This document shows positions 11,501 through 23,499 of a stretch of DNA of 64,000 bases, one piece after another. Both the position numbers and the translations under genes were made by a program. The notes beneath the pieces were generated by a model that ran no database searches, was not told the DNA's origin, and saw nothing but the letters and a program-made list of their open reading frames with translations. This stretch comes from Pterobdella sp. o SKG-2022 (lineage: Eukaryota; Annelida; Clitellata; Hirudinida; Piscicolidae), in the NCBI GenBank assembly GCA_964035795.1, contig OZ038320.1:13561126-13625125 (forward strand), in the 5' to 3' direction. The first letter of the stretch is position 1. Each line of letters opens with the position of its first letter.

Positions 11501-14500
11501 CAGACTGTCCTACCTCATCCTATTCAATTACTAATTAATAAAACAATATGAATGTTTATTAAGAACCTTCACATTATCTACTAATAGCTTCTAGTTTGAA
11601 ATATGAACTAGACATCAATTTTAAATTTGCACAAAATTTAAATTAATTAAAATTTTGTTTTCACTTCAAAGTAAAAAACACTAGCATATTAGTGTTGTCA
11701 TGAGCTGATTGCATATTTTTACCTTGATGGACAGGTTGGCACAGGCATATGAGGCACTGGTTTTGACTGTGGAGTCAACCATTGAGGTGTATGGCACCAT
11801 CAAGCAGGTCCCTCAAGGTAAATATTTCCAAAATTAAACAAAAAAATAATTCATATTGATAAGCCAAATTAGTTGATATTATCATCATCTTCGTTTTACG
11901 TCATTATCACATCATTTTTAGTAAAAAATTTTTCAAGTTTAGATAAATGAATCATGTTGATGAACCTGACAGGTCAATCAGCTCCTGGAGGTCATGAGTT
12001 GTTGTGTGACTATTGGAAACTCCTCCATGCCGCTCCTGCTGGAGGTAGGTGTCTCATCATAATATGCATTCATATGATCTTAATGATATTTGTTGGATAG
12101 CTCTAAGTGACCAAATGTTTAACCAATAGGTGGTGACTTGAATGAGGAATCTCATGTAGACTTCTTGTTTGATAACAGACATCTTATGCTCAGGTTTTTC
12201 TTTTTCATAGCTTTTTAGTATCCATTTTTAGTATTCATCAAAATTTTTGAATAAAATTTTCAGCTTATAAATTGAATGATACAATTAACTATTAAATAAT
12301 GTATTCAATATGAATTAAAATATACTTTTATTATTTTTATAACCAATATTGTATATATGATGATGTAAAGGTGGGAGACACCGTCAAAGATTATGAGACT
12401 CTCTGCAGTGGTGAAGAGGTGCTTTAGACAGCACTTTCTTGAGAGGTTTTCTTCTTTGTGATGCATATCCTCATTAATTGATTTAATAACTAACCTATTA
12501 ACTATGAGTTATAATTACTTTGCCAGAGTTAATTGATATGGTTAAATCAAATCATCTTTTTAATATCACAATTATTTCCTAGTAGATGGGAGTTAATTTG
12601 TATTTAACTATTTTTGCTTTAATTTACTCGTCAAATGGTACTTTATCTCTGTTATCTCAATTGTTTATTTCAAACTATATTGGTTTAAAATTAACTTAGC
12701 AGTTTTTTTTTATCTACTCCAATAATCAATAAACGCTCTTTTTGAGAATGTTCAAAGATTCTTAAATATCTATCTCAACAGACATGTCGGCACTTCAAGA
12801 ATTCTCAAATTTTAGTTATCTGTGTAGTAATTAATAAACACTTCAATTTGAGGACGTTTGATGGTGCCGTAATATCTGTTTCAATAAACATAAGTTTATC
12901 TGTGCCTTGACAACATTATGAATAAATTTAAAAATTGAAGATATAATTATTAAAGTTTCTGAATTTTTTCAACCCCAATTATTATTCCTAAGTCAGTCAA
13001 ATTCTAAACAAGGGTTGAAAATTTCTAGTAATTATAATCTTATTGATAGTATCATTAACTGAATAATTTATAATAGGGATTGACTTGCATTTGCAGGGGC
13101 TACACAGAAGTATCTCCTCCAGCCTTTGTGAAGGGCCAAGTGGAAGGGGGATCAACCCTCTTTACAGTGCCATACTTCAATGAAGAGGTCTCCATCTTCC
13201 ATGCTATGTATTTGATACTATACAAACTTAAGTATAGATTCAACTCCACGACTCTGAACAAATATCACTGTCGATATAAAAATTGAATTGAATTTAGAAT
13301 AGCTCAATTAATTCCTAATGGTAATGACTAGTTCAATGTAAACTTTTTTATGAGATGGATATAACGATTTAATTCAACTTCAATAGTTTAGTTAATTCTC
13401 AGTGATAAACTACTTGAATGTTAAACTTTGATATAACAGGTGTGTTTGACACAGTCGAGTCAATTGTACCTTGAGACTTGCCTGCCTTCTCTAGGTGATG
13501 TGTACTGCATTGAGTCTTCATTCAGGGCTGAGAGGTCGAGGACCAGAAGACATCTTGCACAGTCAGTTCAATATTCCATTTCAAAAATCTTAGGGTTTAA
13601 AATTGATCATTACATTATTTTCATAGAAATTAAAAGTGAGTGGCATGTAGTTTAATAAAAGATGATGTTGATGCAGATACACCCACATTGAGGCAGAATG
13701 TGCTTTCATCACCTTCGACGACCTCCTTGACAAACTGGAAGACCTCATCTGTGATGTTTCCCAAAAGGTCTCTTTGATCATTTTATCATTTTTTATACTC
13801 ATGGATAATCACTATGATAATAAAATAATGTTTGATGTGACAGTAAAATCAATGATTTTGCAGGTGGTAGATCAGGCGAAAGATCTTCTTTTCGACCTCA
13901 ACCCCACCTTCAAAGCTCCTCAAAAGCCATTCAAGAGAATGGACTACAAAGACGCTATTGAATTCCTCAGGTTCCATTTATTTGCTTTCTCAAAAGTTTT
14001 AGATATAATAATAAACTTATATGCGTTGCAAATAGTAATGAAATTAATTTTTTTTCAATTAAAAAAATTTAATTTATTCAACTTTATTGGTATTTCACTT
14101 TTTAAATTTTGGTTAACTATCATGAGGAGTTAAAATTTCTACGTTAATTAGTTGAATTGCTTCTTGAAGAGCCTGAGTCGGCAATATTTAAAGGAGGTAG
14201 GTGCATAAATATTGCTAACTCATGTTTCTTCAATAAGCACTCCAACTGACTATAATTAATGACTTATTAGTAAAAAATAGTTTAAATGTAAAATTGTATA
14301 AACACTAGAAGTATTCAAGTCCATCATTAGATTTCCCAAATGAGAGTTTTGCTTTTACAAGTGTAATGTTCTACAAAAATGATAAAATAAGCCAATTATT
14401 TGGAACAAGTTTTATAAACTGCCAGCTTGAGCTAACATCCAACATAAAATTATCAAATTCAAGATCCATCGTTCCCGCTATTAGGCAGTTTGCTTTGCCG

Positions 14501-16032
14501 TTGTCAACTAGAACCATCTGCTAAGCCAAATGACAACGATACCAGAATATCAGTTTGTTGGTATTTGCCATCGGAGTCTACTGTTATCCAGACTATAACA
14601 GAAAAGAGCCTTTAACTATAGGCGCTAATTCCTAGTGCAGTTTAAAATCGATAATTTTTATAAAAAAAAAAAACAAATTTATAACAATCATACTTTTCAA
14701 AGATATATGGCTGATTCTTGCCACAATAATTTTAAAAAAGATTCACATGAATAAAAATCAAAATTATTCATGTATTTTATTCCTACTTTGAGATCTTACA
14801 AACAACAACAGGGAACATGACATAAAGAAGGACGATGGCACATATTATGAGTTTGGTGAAGACATTCCTGAGGCTCCTGAGAGGTTTGCATGATGTTTGT
14901 CCTCTTTTGTGCACCGACCATGTGTTGTATCCACATGTGTCATAGTGCACTTCAAAGTTCATCTTGATGAATCCAATACAAACCATTTCAAACAGGAAGA
15001 TGACTGATACCATCAACCAGCCCATAATGCTGTGCAGGTTCCCAGCTGGGATCAAGGCCTTTTACATGCAGAAGGTGGCACACTAACACTTTTGTACATT
15101 CTGTTTAATAAATTATTTAATTGTATTCTAATAAAATATGACACAAGTGATTTTGACATAGGATCCAAAAGATAGGAGAGTGACAGAGTCAGTGGATGTG
15201 TTGATACCAGGTGTGGGTGAGATCATTGGGGGCTCGATGAGGACTTATGACTTTGCTGAACTTCTTGAAGGTTCTTATCACTTATTACATTCATGAGATT
15301 TGTAAGGTGGAAACAAAATGAGTATAAGTAATCAACAATTAAAGATATTTATACAGTTTTTCATTAAGATGTTGTGTTTTACTTTTGCTTTAAAAAACTT
15401 GAACATCTTTTAAGTATACCAGAAATTGAAATTTCGAAATATTTTGATGAGATCAACTTCTGAAACAGGAATATAATTTTTCAAACTTAAGAACTGACGT
15501 CTAAAAGCATATCCACATATTCTTTATTGCGCTTCATATTGACCTGTCTGGAACTTCTGTTTTACTTTGAAAAACCCCCGTTTTTTGACCTCTTTCCATG
15601 TGTGTATTGAAACTACTTTGAAAAATCCGCTGTTAATTGGCCTCAGTTTGCAATTTCTTTTTTTTCTCGCTTTGTCAGGACATTGCCAACTTGATAATGC
15701 AAATTCACTTACTGAAAAGTTTCCTTCATTATATTTTTTTTCATTCACACAACACGTTAATTAATCATTTATAAATGCTGACCAGGGTACAAGAGGGAAG
15801 AAATAGACCCATCTGAGTACAAGTACTATACAGATCAGAGGGTTGGTTATATTTCTTCATAAATTTTTATACACTTTCAACTCATTAAAAATGATCATAC
15901 CAGTTGTATGGTACCTGCCTTCACGGAGGATATGGCTTGGGATTCGAGAGGTTTTTGACGTGGATGGCTAACAGGTACCACATCAGGGATGTGTGCTTGT
16001 ATCCCAGGTACATCGGGCGTTGCAACCCTTGA
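8564..16032 (+). CDS. NARS1: Cytosolic asparaginyl-tRNA synthetase, 19 exons
   Basis: Ligates asparagine to tRNA(Asn) using ATP in the cytosol. Exons: 8564-8600, 8960-9042, 9139-9216, 9327-9503, 10090-10168, 11307-11373, 11735-11817, 11973-12044, 12130-12193, 12371-12445, 13097-13187, 13440-13561, 13677-13767, 13864-13970, 14812-14883, 14996-15074, 15162-15270, 15786-15841, 15904-16032. They total 1671 nt and join in phase to 556 aa, against about 548 in human. Order: eukaryote-specific N-terminal extension ([14 protein letters not shown]...[14 protein letters not shown]), OB-fold anticodon domain ([20 protein letters not shown]), then class II catalytic core with [18 protein letters not shown], motif 2 ([15 protein letters not shown]), [13 protein letters not shown] and motif 3 ([14 protein letters not shown]). 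It ends in RYIGRCNP and looks intact. Splice sites are GT-AG; the exon 2 donor (GTTTTG) is weak. Introns 5 and 14 hold repeats. It faces PFDN6 tail-to-tail. Confidence 0.96.
10196..11070 (-). mobile_element. LINE 3' fragment in NARS1 intron 5
   Basis: One long open stretch (10983-10279) encodes a cysteine-rich finger remnant (CARCLGTA), a post-RT domain ([23 protein letters not shown]) and a C-terminus with [13 protein letters not shown] and [20 protein letters not shown]. The sense 3' tail is a short TTGA repeat (plus-strand CAATCAATCAAATCC at about 10205). Same family as 38476-41550 and 45100-45475. 5'-truncated: no EN or RT core. Antisense to NARS1 and between its splice sites. Confidence 0.85.
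14450..14660 (-). repeat. Unidentified dispersed repeat, copy 2, in NARS1 intron 14
   Basis: Reverse-complement match to 7360-7580 over about 200 bp. Its reverse complement contains TTTTAAACTGCACTAGGAAT and CAACAAACTGATATTCTGG. Confidence 0.7.
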
Positions 16033-16402
16033 ACCATACCAAAGAATTGGAGTACAGCCATTTCATAGACAACTTTCATCATACATGCCTATATTTTAAT
16101 TTTTACGTTATTTATTAAAATTATCTAGGACTTTATTAGGTTGATTAATTTTAGTTAAGATTACAGAAATTTCATTTGTTCGTCTGTTATACAAATTTGA
16201 AGCATAGTGTTCTGGGTCATTTATGTTGAATTTTTTCTTAATTCAGATTTAATCTCCAATGAGCCATCTTGAATTTATTACTTAGTAATCTATTCTTGCA
16301 ATGAAAATTTGAGACAAAATGGCTTACAGCTTTTTATATTCACCACAAATTTGAAATTTATAAATAAAAGATTTTAAAATTGTATAAAGAGTTCATAATG
16401 AT
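16033..16402. other. Convergent 3' intergenic interval (NARS1/PFDN6)
   Basis: 370 bp between the two stop codons. An AATAAA at 16363-16368 on the plus strand could serve NARS1. Nothing else recognised. Confidence 0.5.
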
Positions 16403-18192
16403 TCATGACACAGGCTTGGCTGGAGCCAGTTGGCTCTTTAGTTTTGCTAGCGTATCCCTTTCTTTTTCTCTTTTTACCTCTAACTCTTTGATCATGTTGT
16501 CAAATCTTTGCCTGTAAAAATTTCAGTGAATGTATCAGTTCAAGAATTACTTCCATTTGCATGAGAAAAAAGAATAAGAAATATTTTTAAAAAATTTAGC
16601 CAATCTCATAAAAATGATAAACTAAAAAACTGTAACAGGGCTACTAACAGTTCACTTTCAATGTATTTCATCCTTTTTGATACATTCTCTACTGATTCCA
16701 TTGTGTCCTGCTTCAGAAGCATTGGCCCCACCATTTTGTACACTGTGCTGTCACCAGTCAACAGTTTTAATTCCTTGAATGTGCATTTCAATAATTAATG
16801 TGTTTTTGTATTGAGCTTTTAAATAGTTTAAAGAATAAAAACTTTGAGAATATCTTCTTTGACTTGTTTGATAGTATTATAGGAAAATTAAACTAATGAA
16901 TAAATTATACAAATAAAAATTCAATTTTACTAATAAAATAATAAATTTGAAAAACTAATAAATTTCACTTTCAAAATTCCAACTTTAATTATATGAGGCT
17001 TTCAATAAATTTATGAAGACATTAAAAAACTATAATTTTTGCCAATTTTATTATAAAATTTTACACTAACATACAAGATAAAGTGAGTAATTGAAAGTTA
17101 GTTTTTTTTTTTTAATAAATACATCATGATGTTTTATCTATAAAGCATTAATTTGAGGAATTCATGCATTTTTTAAAATTAAGCTATAATGTTTGATAAC
17201 TATAGCCTTACCAGTAAATTCAGCTTAATTTCTAATAAATATATTAATTACTCAAATTGATGTTCTATAGCTAATTACTATATATTAAAATACATAATAC
17301 ATCTCAGAAAGTTACATCAAGATGAATCTTACATTGTAGACCATGCTATTTTCAGTTTTTTGTGCTTCAAGCTGCTGCCTTATTTGCACATTTTTGATGT
17401 AGTCTTATTGGAGAGAAATAATGATTAAGATTTAGAATAGAATAAAATGTATGAAGTATTACATTTGAATGAGATGTTTATAAATTTATGGAAAGTTTTT
17501 ATTTTCTTGAAGATAAAAAAATAAAATTTTTTAAATTGATATTTTACAATTAACATAAAAAATAAAAAAGCTAATAAATATGGATTATAATATGAAAAAC
17601 TTAGAATCATATATACAAGAAAATGATCTTCTAAATAATCAAAAAAATCCTACATTAACCATTTTCATAAAAAAATAATGTACAACAAAAATGAAGAAAA
17701 AAAGTCAAAAAATTATTCAGGGTACACACAAAAATTTTTTAAATAATAAGTTACAGATAATGCCATAAGAATAAAAAACATGGTAAAAAATAATCAATTT
17801 GCTCAGACAATTCATTTTATATGAAGAATTCGACCTAAAAGTTGAACGAAAAAAATCTTGCATTAATGTTTCATATCAACTCAAAATGGAAACTTAGTAA
17901 AGGTGTTAAAAAGTTTAGAATTACTAATACTAGACAAAAACCTCAATTAAAGAACGGAAATAGAGATTATAATATATTTGAAAATTATTTAAAGATAGAA
18001 ATAAATAAATTAATTGAGAAACTATAAACTAAATAATTTTTGACACTTAGATTCTTAAAGTTGTTACAAAATTTTAATAATTAAAATAAGCTGAAAAAAT
18101 AACATGAATGTACAAAAAAACATACCGTTTTCTAATTTTTTAAAAACTTCAATTTGGTCTTGAAGTTTTTTTTGTAAAGCTTCATTAGACAT
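16403..18192 (-). CDS. PFDN6: Prefoldin subunit 6 (beta-type), 4 exons
   Basis: A subunit of the cytosolic hexameric prefoldin that hands nascent actin and tubulin to the chaperonin CCT. Exons in transcription order: 18192-18126, 17403-17333, 16773-16649, 16511-16403. They total 372 nt, giving 123 aa plus stop, close to the roughly 129 aa of the human protein. N-terminal coiled coil: MSNEALQKKLQDQIEVFKKL through DYIKNVQIRQQLEAQKTEN. Central beta-hairpin: STVYKMVGPMLLKQD. C-terminal coiled coil: VENVSKRMKYIESEL, QRFDNMIKELEVKREKERD, ending APAKPVS. All joins keep phase, and the exon 1/2 junction codes for the D of ENDYIKN. It looks functional. The ATG at 18192 is the first in a short, family-matching exon. 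A SINE lies 190 bp upstream. Confidence 0.95.
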
Positions 18193-18385
18193 TGCAAAAC
18201 TTTTAACTACGGTTTGAGCGAAATAATAAATTTAAAAAAAACAATTACTTTTAAAACAAAGAGACCTAAAATTTTAAAATTCACATAAAAATTTACAAAT
18301 ATCACTAAAAATTATTAAACTTTTTGTTGCCAAAAATAATTCAAACTATTAAAATCTAACACAAAAAATTTAGAACCAATTACTC

Positions 18386-18560
18386 GGCCCCTATAGCTTA
18401 ATGGTTGAGCATTAGACTAATTAGATAAAATTACCGGATTCGATCCCGCGTGGGCCGAAATCAGCAACTGTTCCACAGTGTGTTTTCGCTGCATTAAATT
18501 TGTAGCAAGCGCTTTGATCTATAATGAAAAGCGCTTTATAAATACCGCATTACATTACAT
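18386..18560 (+). mobile_element. tRNA-derived SINE, full-length-looking copy
   Basis: A tRNA-like head starts GGCCCCTATAGCTTAATGG (A box TAGCTTAATGG at 18394-18404), with the B box GGATTCGATCCCG at 18436-18448. An unrelated body (CTGTTCCACAGTGTGTTTTC, TTTGATCTATAA) follows, then the tail GCGCTTTATAAATACCGCAT. The tail resembles the 3' end of the LINE at 18700-22275 (GCGCTATAAAAATTT), suggesting that LINE lineage as its mobilising partner (inference). Confidence 0.8.
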
Positions 18561-18699
18561 TTCTTTGTATCTCATCACATGCCATTATTGTTTTGTTGTC
18601 AGCATCTTTTCTTTTTTCAAAAGATCACGTATCTCTATGACCTTACGTTTACTTCCCAACCGACTTTTATGGTGAAATTTCTCATAAACTAACCTAAGA

Positions 18700-21600
18700 A
18701 ATCAAAGTTATTCAATCTTCTTTTATTTCGTGCGCATTTAACAGGCTTCCTTCCAGGTTCCAGCGTTTTCTGTTTTTAGTCAGTTCAAGTGCTTCGTTGA
18801 GCTTGTGAATTTTTATGTTTTTTCTAATGGTTGTTTGGAGACTGGTGCTTGGTCTTCTTTTTTCTTCCCAACATACGCCTCCATGACCCAGTTCTTTTGA
18901 ATCCAACAATCACCGTCTTGGGTCTACCGACATGTGTTACTAATGAGAAACTTGAAACTTCTTTGAATCTCCTCTTTCCATCTGTTGATCCCAGCGCTTT
19001 CCGTGCCTTTAGGCACAGACCCAACGCACGAAACCCTTCTACTCGTGACTGGCTTATCCAAGTTCCAAGCAATGTTTTTCCCATGCTGAACAAGTCCAAG
19101 AATGTACGTCTCCCTTTTGGTAGATTCCCTTTCCACTCTCGCATCCATCCAACTAGATGTCTGAATTGTCAGACTTATGGTCATAACATATCTAAGTGCC
19201 AAAATCCCAGAGTATGTGAGCACTGTCCTACAACTGCCCTAAAACCTCTCCTTTCTTTTGTGTTCCCTGCTTTAAATCAAAGCGCTCTTGCCATGACCAC
19301 GCCACAACATCCTCTTTTTGTCGCCTTTATAGACAACAAGTGCGACTCAAGATGGGAAGTACGGCTTGGGAATGACGCTCAGCCTCTCATCCTAAAGTCC
19401 ACAATGTACCTTTGTCTACTAAATTCGCTCTCCTCAATCCTAGGTCTACTCGTAGTAAATCTTCTATTATACTCGATACTATCCTTTCTCTTAAACTTGA
19501 CTTCATTGCTTTGACGGAAATTTGGATTTCTGAAAACGCAGACGATGTCACAAAATATGACATTGTGCCTCATGGCTTTCATGTCTTGCACTCACACCAA
19601 CTCATTGGTAAACGAGGTGGAGGTATTTCTGTGATTTGCAGAAACTCCATTAGATTGGATGCCATTAAATCGTCGTCCCACTTTTCTTTTGAATCATTGA
19701 CAGCCAAAGTGTCTTTTTCGTCACACTATTTCTATCGGTGATCTACCGTCCTCCGAACACCGGCAATTTTATCTATGAGCTCACGTCTCATCTCTATCTC
19801 CTTTATTCTCTTTCTTCAAATTTTATATTGGCTGGTGATTTCAACACCCCAAATTGTACGTTTCATGACAACCCGCTAAGTGCTCTTTTCCGTTAACTCT
19901 AGCTGGTACAGCACATAAACTTCCCCACCCACAGACTTGGTAACATCCTTGACCTCATCATTACTCCAAAACCTAACAGTCATCTCATACAAGAAATCGG
20001 CAAAGAAACTTTTGACTCCGAACACTATCTTATTTTATGCAGTCTCAACCTCGCTCCTCCTCCCCTTCCCCCTCGCATTGTAATTTCCCGCTTCTTTGAA
20101 AACTTTGATGATGCTGTCTTCGAGAAAGATCTCAGACATATCCATAATACACTAACTAACCTTTTTGATGTTTCAGTTGAAGAGTTTCTTACAACAATGA
20201 ACAACTCTTTTCAATCACTTATCGACAACCATCCCCTTTTTCGCACCCACATCTTTCGCTCCAGCAGTCACTCCCATCACAAGCTATCCACGAAAACTTG
20301 AGAGAAAAATTTCCTTTTTGTTAAGGTCATCCAAGCCTGTTCCAGCCAGTCTTTGCTGCCCTCAAAGAATCTCGTAAGACTGCTCGCGCTCTCATCTTTA
20401 AATCTCGTGCTGATTATTTTAACAACATGCTTGCATCTGTCAAACCAAACTCGAAAGTTTTTTGGAAAACTGCCAACTCCATCCTACATATATCTCTTCC
20501 TTCTCCGCCACGCAGCTCTTCAGAAGCTATCAATCTTGTGAATACCTTTAGTAGCTTTTTTAAAGAGAAAATCGCTCTTATTTACAAATCTTTGCCAATG
20601 TCTATTTCGCGCTGCACAGACCCTTTTCTACCAGACAATCAAACACCACTCTCTTATTTTTCATTTGTCAATATTGAAAAAGTGAGTAGGCTAATTCGCT
20701 CTTTACCCAACAAATCTTCTCCATTAGACTTCATCCCCACATCCACTTTAAAACGGTTTTCTCACCTCTTTGCTCCAATAATTTCCAAACTTACCAACTT
20801 TTCTTTTTCACAAGCAATATTCTCCGCCTCAAAATAAAACAGCACAAGTTCTCCCTTTGCTTAAGAAAGTCAATTTGGACCCTACCATTGCTTCGAACTA
20901 CCGCCCTATTTCTAACTTGAGCACCATTTCAAAAATTATCGAAAAACTCGTTCTTTCCAGAATAACTTCTCACGTTTCATCATCTCCTAATTTTAATCTT
21001 TTCCAATCAGCATATCGCAAGCACCACTCAACAGAAACCACACTCTGACGCATCACTGACAGTCTTCGCAACATCTGCGCTACTGGACATGCGGCCGTTT
21101 TAGTTTCGCTAGACCTTTCTGCTGCTTTTGACACTCGATCAAAATATCTTAATTGATATTTTAAATAGACACCTCAATATTTCTGATCTCACTCTTACCT
21201 CTCTCAACGTTTTCAGTTCGTTAAAATGGACAATTTCTCTTCTTCTCTTACATCACTCAACTCAGGGCTTCGTTCTGGGACCAATCCTCTTCTCTCTTTA
21301 TACATCACCCATGTGTAGCATTATTGTACAGCACGACTTGCTTTTTCACCAGTTCGCTGATGACATCACTCTTTTCACCGGAGTCTTTCACCCAGATCCT
21401 AGCCCCACTCTCCTTAAATTATCCAGTTGTCTTTTCGCTCTGAACTCCTGGTTTTCCCAAATCCAACTGAAACTGAACCCTACTAAGAGTGAGGTGATGT
21501 TTGTCGGCAGCTCTCGTCTTTTAGCAAAATAAAATCTCCTTTCTGTTGTAACCCTTGACGGCACCATACTTCCTATATCTTCCAAGCTCAAAATCTTAGG

Positions 21601-22275
21601 TGTCACCTTAGATTCAAATATGAACTTTGCTCACTTTATTTCTCAAATAATCCAATCTTCCAATTTCCATATCTATGCCATAAAACAAGTACGCAAATTC
21701 TTACTTCTTTTCACTGCTAATGCCTTCTTTATCTCACTAGTTCTTTCCAGATTGGATTACTGTAATTCTTTCCTTTGCGGGCAGCCAAACTATCTTTTAT
21801 GCAAACTTCAAGCCCTCCAAAATCACGTGGCCAAGACGGTTCTTCAAGCTGATTATTTCAGCTCTTCCAGCGACTGTCTTGATCATTTGCACTGGCTACC
21901 TGTCTCCCAAAGATGCAAGTTTAAATTACTTTGGCTCATTGCATGCACTCTCAAGCTTGAACAACCTGCTTATCTTTTTGATCTTTTGTCAATCAGACAC
22001 ACACGTCAACCACTCAGATCCTTGCAAGCTGGTCTCCAGCTTCATCAACCTGTTTCTTCAGGCTTGTTTACTAGTGGCTCATTTTTTCACCAAGCTCCAC
22101 GTCTGTGGAATTCACTTCCTTCTAACTTGCGCTCATCGCCTTCTCTCATGAACTTTTGCAAACTTTTGAAAACTCACTTATACCATAAACATCCCCAGTC
22201 ATAGCCTCTTACAAACCTTGAGCGCCTCTAAAGCAATCTTGAATTGATAACTGTGCGCTATAAAAATTTTAATAA
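18700..22275 (+). mobile_element. L2/CR1-like LINE with ORF1, EN and RT, broken
   Basis: ORF1 (18831-19250) ends in a CCHC knuckle, CLNCQTYGHNISKC (19161-19202). The endonuclease begins FALLNPRSTRSKS (about 19420), with LTEIWI, GKRGGGISVI, then VIYRPPN and ILAGDFNTPNC (about 19740-19860). RT includes NYRPISNLSTISKIIEKL (about 20900), LDLSAAFDT (about 21110), GFVLGPILFSLYTS and FADDITLFTG (about 21350-21380). The C-terminal region has VLSRLDYCNSFLCG, LHWLPVSQRCKFKL and APRLWNSLPSNLR. Its 3' end is TGTGCGCTATAAAAATTTTAATAATAAT-like at 22250-22275, as in L2/CR1-type elements. Many stops and frameshifts make it a dead copy. Another fragment of the family lies at 48110-48340. Confidence 0.88.
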
Positions 22276-22326
22276 TAATTCATAGAATTATTGATAATTA
22301 AAAAATATATGTATAAATACCATTAA

Positions 22327-23453
22327 ATGTACACTTTATTCAGATGTTATAAAAAGAGCTTTAAAAATTTTTTTTTATTTATCATTTTGTGTAGAGTCCT
22401 TTTGCTTTTATCAAACATCCAATTCGCGCAGGCATGCTGCCTACAAGTCGTTGGCATTGGAGAGGAGTGATTTTTTCATTCTTTTAATAAATATTGTTTT
22501 AACGTATGCTTAAAAGATGGATTTTTCATTTAAATGACTTTTTTTAAGATCCCCCGTACATGTTCTATAGGGCTCATGTCGGGGGACTGTGGGGGCCACT
22601 CCATCAAATCAATTTCAGCGTCCTGGTTGCTGCAAATTTAGGAGCATTATCTTGCTGTAGAATGAATTTATGACTTGATTTCTGTAGATTATTGTTAAGT
22701 ATATCAATATATTTTAAAGAATTTAAACTTCCCTCGATAACTACAAAACTGCTGACTCCTGCTGACGCCATGTATCCCCATACCATTACTGAGCCTCCAC
22801 CATGTTTCATTGTGGGGGTTATACAAGCTTTTCTCTTTTTCTTCTTATAAATTTGTTTATAGGGGGTATAATGAAGTCGATGAAACACCCATCCGACCAT
22901 ATAACTGATTTCCAGTTTTCAAAAGTCCAATTATACTGATCATTTGCCCTATTTAAGCTTTTTAACTTTTTGAACTTGTGTTATTAAAGGCTTTCTCCTT
23001 GGCTTATAACATTTTAAACCGACTTCATTTAAACGCCTATTTATTGTGGAGACAGAGGGGAGAAAAGACGTAATATTTTCAATATTTTGTTGCAGCTGAC
23101 TCGAAGTAGAAAATCGATTTTCTAGACTCAGTCGCTTTAGATGTCGATCTTCTCGCTCTGTTGTTACGCTTGGACGACCCGTACGCAACTTTTGAGCCAA
23201 ATCGCTTTTTGTTTCATAACCTTTAGGAAATTTTTCAACTCCTGATTTATTCACTTCCAGCTTACCTGCAATTTCACGGATGGTGTAGCCTTTTTCCCTT
23301 ACGACAACAATCTTCGCTCATTGTTCAGTTGTATACAAAAGTCTTTTAGACATTTAAAAAATTTTTTAAAACTATCAGTTAAGGTATTTATATACCTTTC
23401 AAATGGTATATTATTTTACGGCTCGTCGTTGAAACATTTAGAGTAAATAAGCT
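22327..23453 (-). mobile_element. Tc1-type DNA transposon, inactivated
   Basis: The minus strand from the ATG at 23353 encodes an N-terminal helix-turn-helix region (KGYTIREIAGKLEVNKSG) with an in-frame TGA after about 12 codons. A second HTH and linker (23254-22949) follow, then the DDE domain: VIWSDGCFI with a frameshift, KHGGGSVMVWGYMA, ILQQDNAPKFAA and SPDMSPIEHVRGILKK (to about 22545). Spacing of the last D and E fits Tc1 DD34E. Weak terminal inverted repeats align CTTTATTCAGATGTT (left) with the reverse complement of the right end, TTTACTCTAAATGTT. Confidence 0.85.
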
Positions 23454-23499
23454 TAAAAGATGACGACCCCACAATTACATTAATCTCAATTTTATGGTT

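Noticed and set aside
14155..14205. Short [17 protein letters not shown] coding patch in NARS1 intron 14
   Set aside because: Not needed: the flanking exons join in phase without it and it has no counterpart in AsnRS.
14783..15055. 90-codon frame antisense to NARS1 exons 15-16
   Set aside because: Shadow of the NARS1 coding exons.
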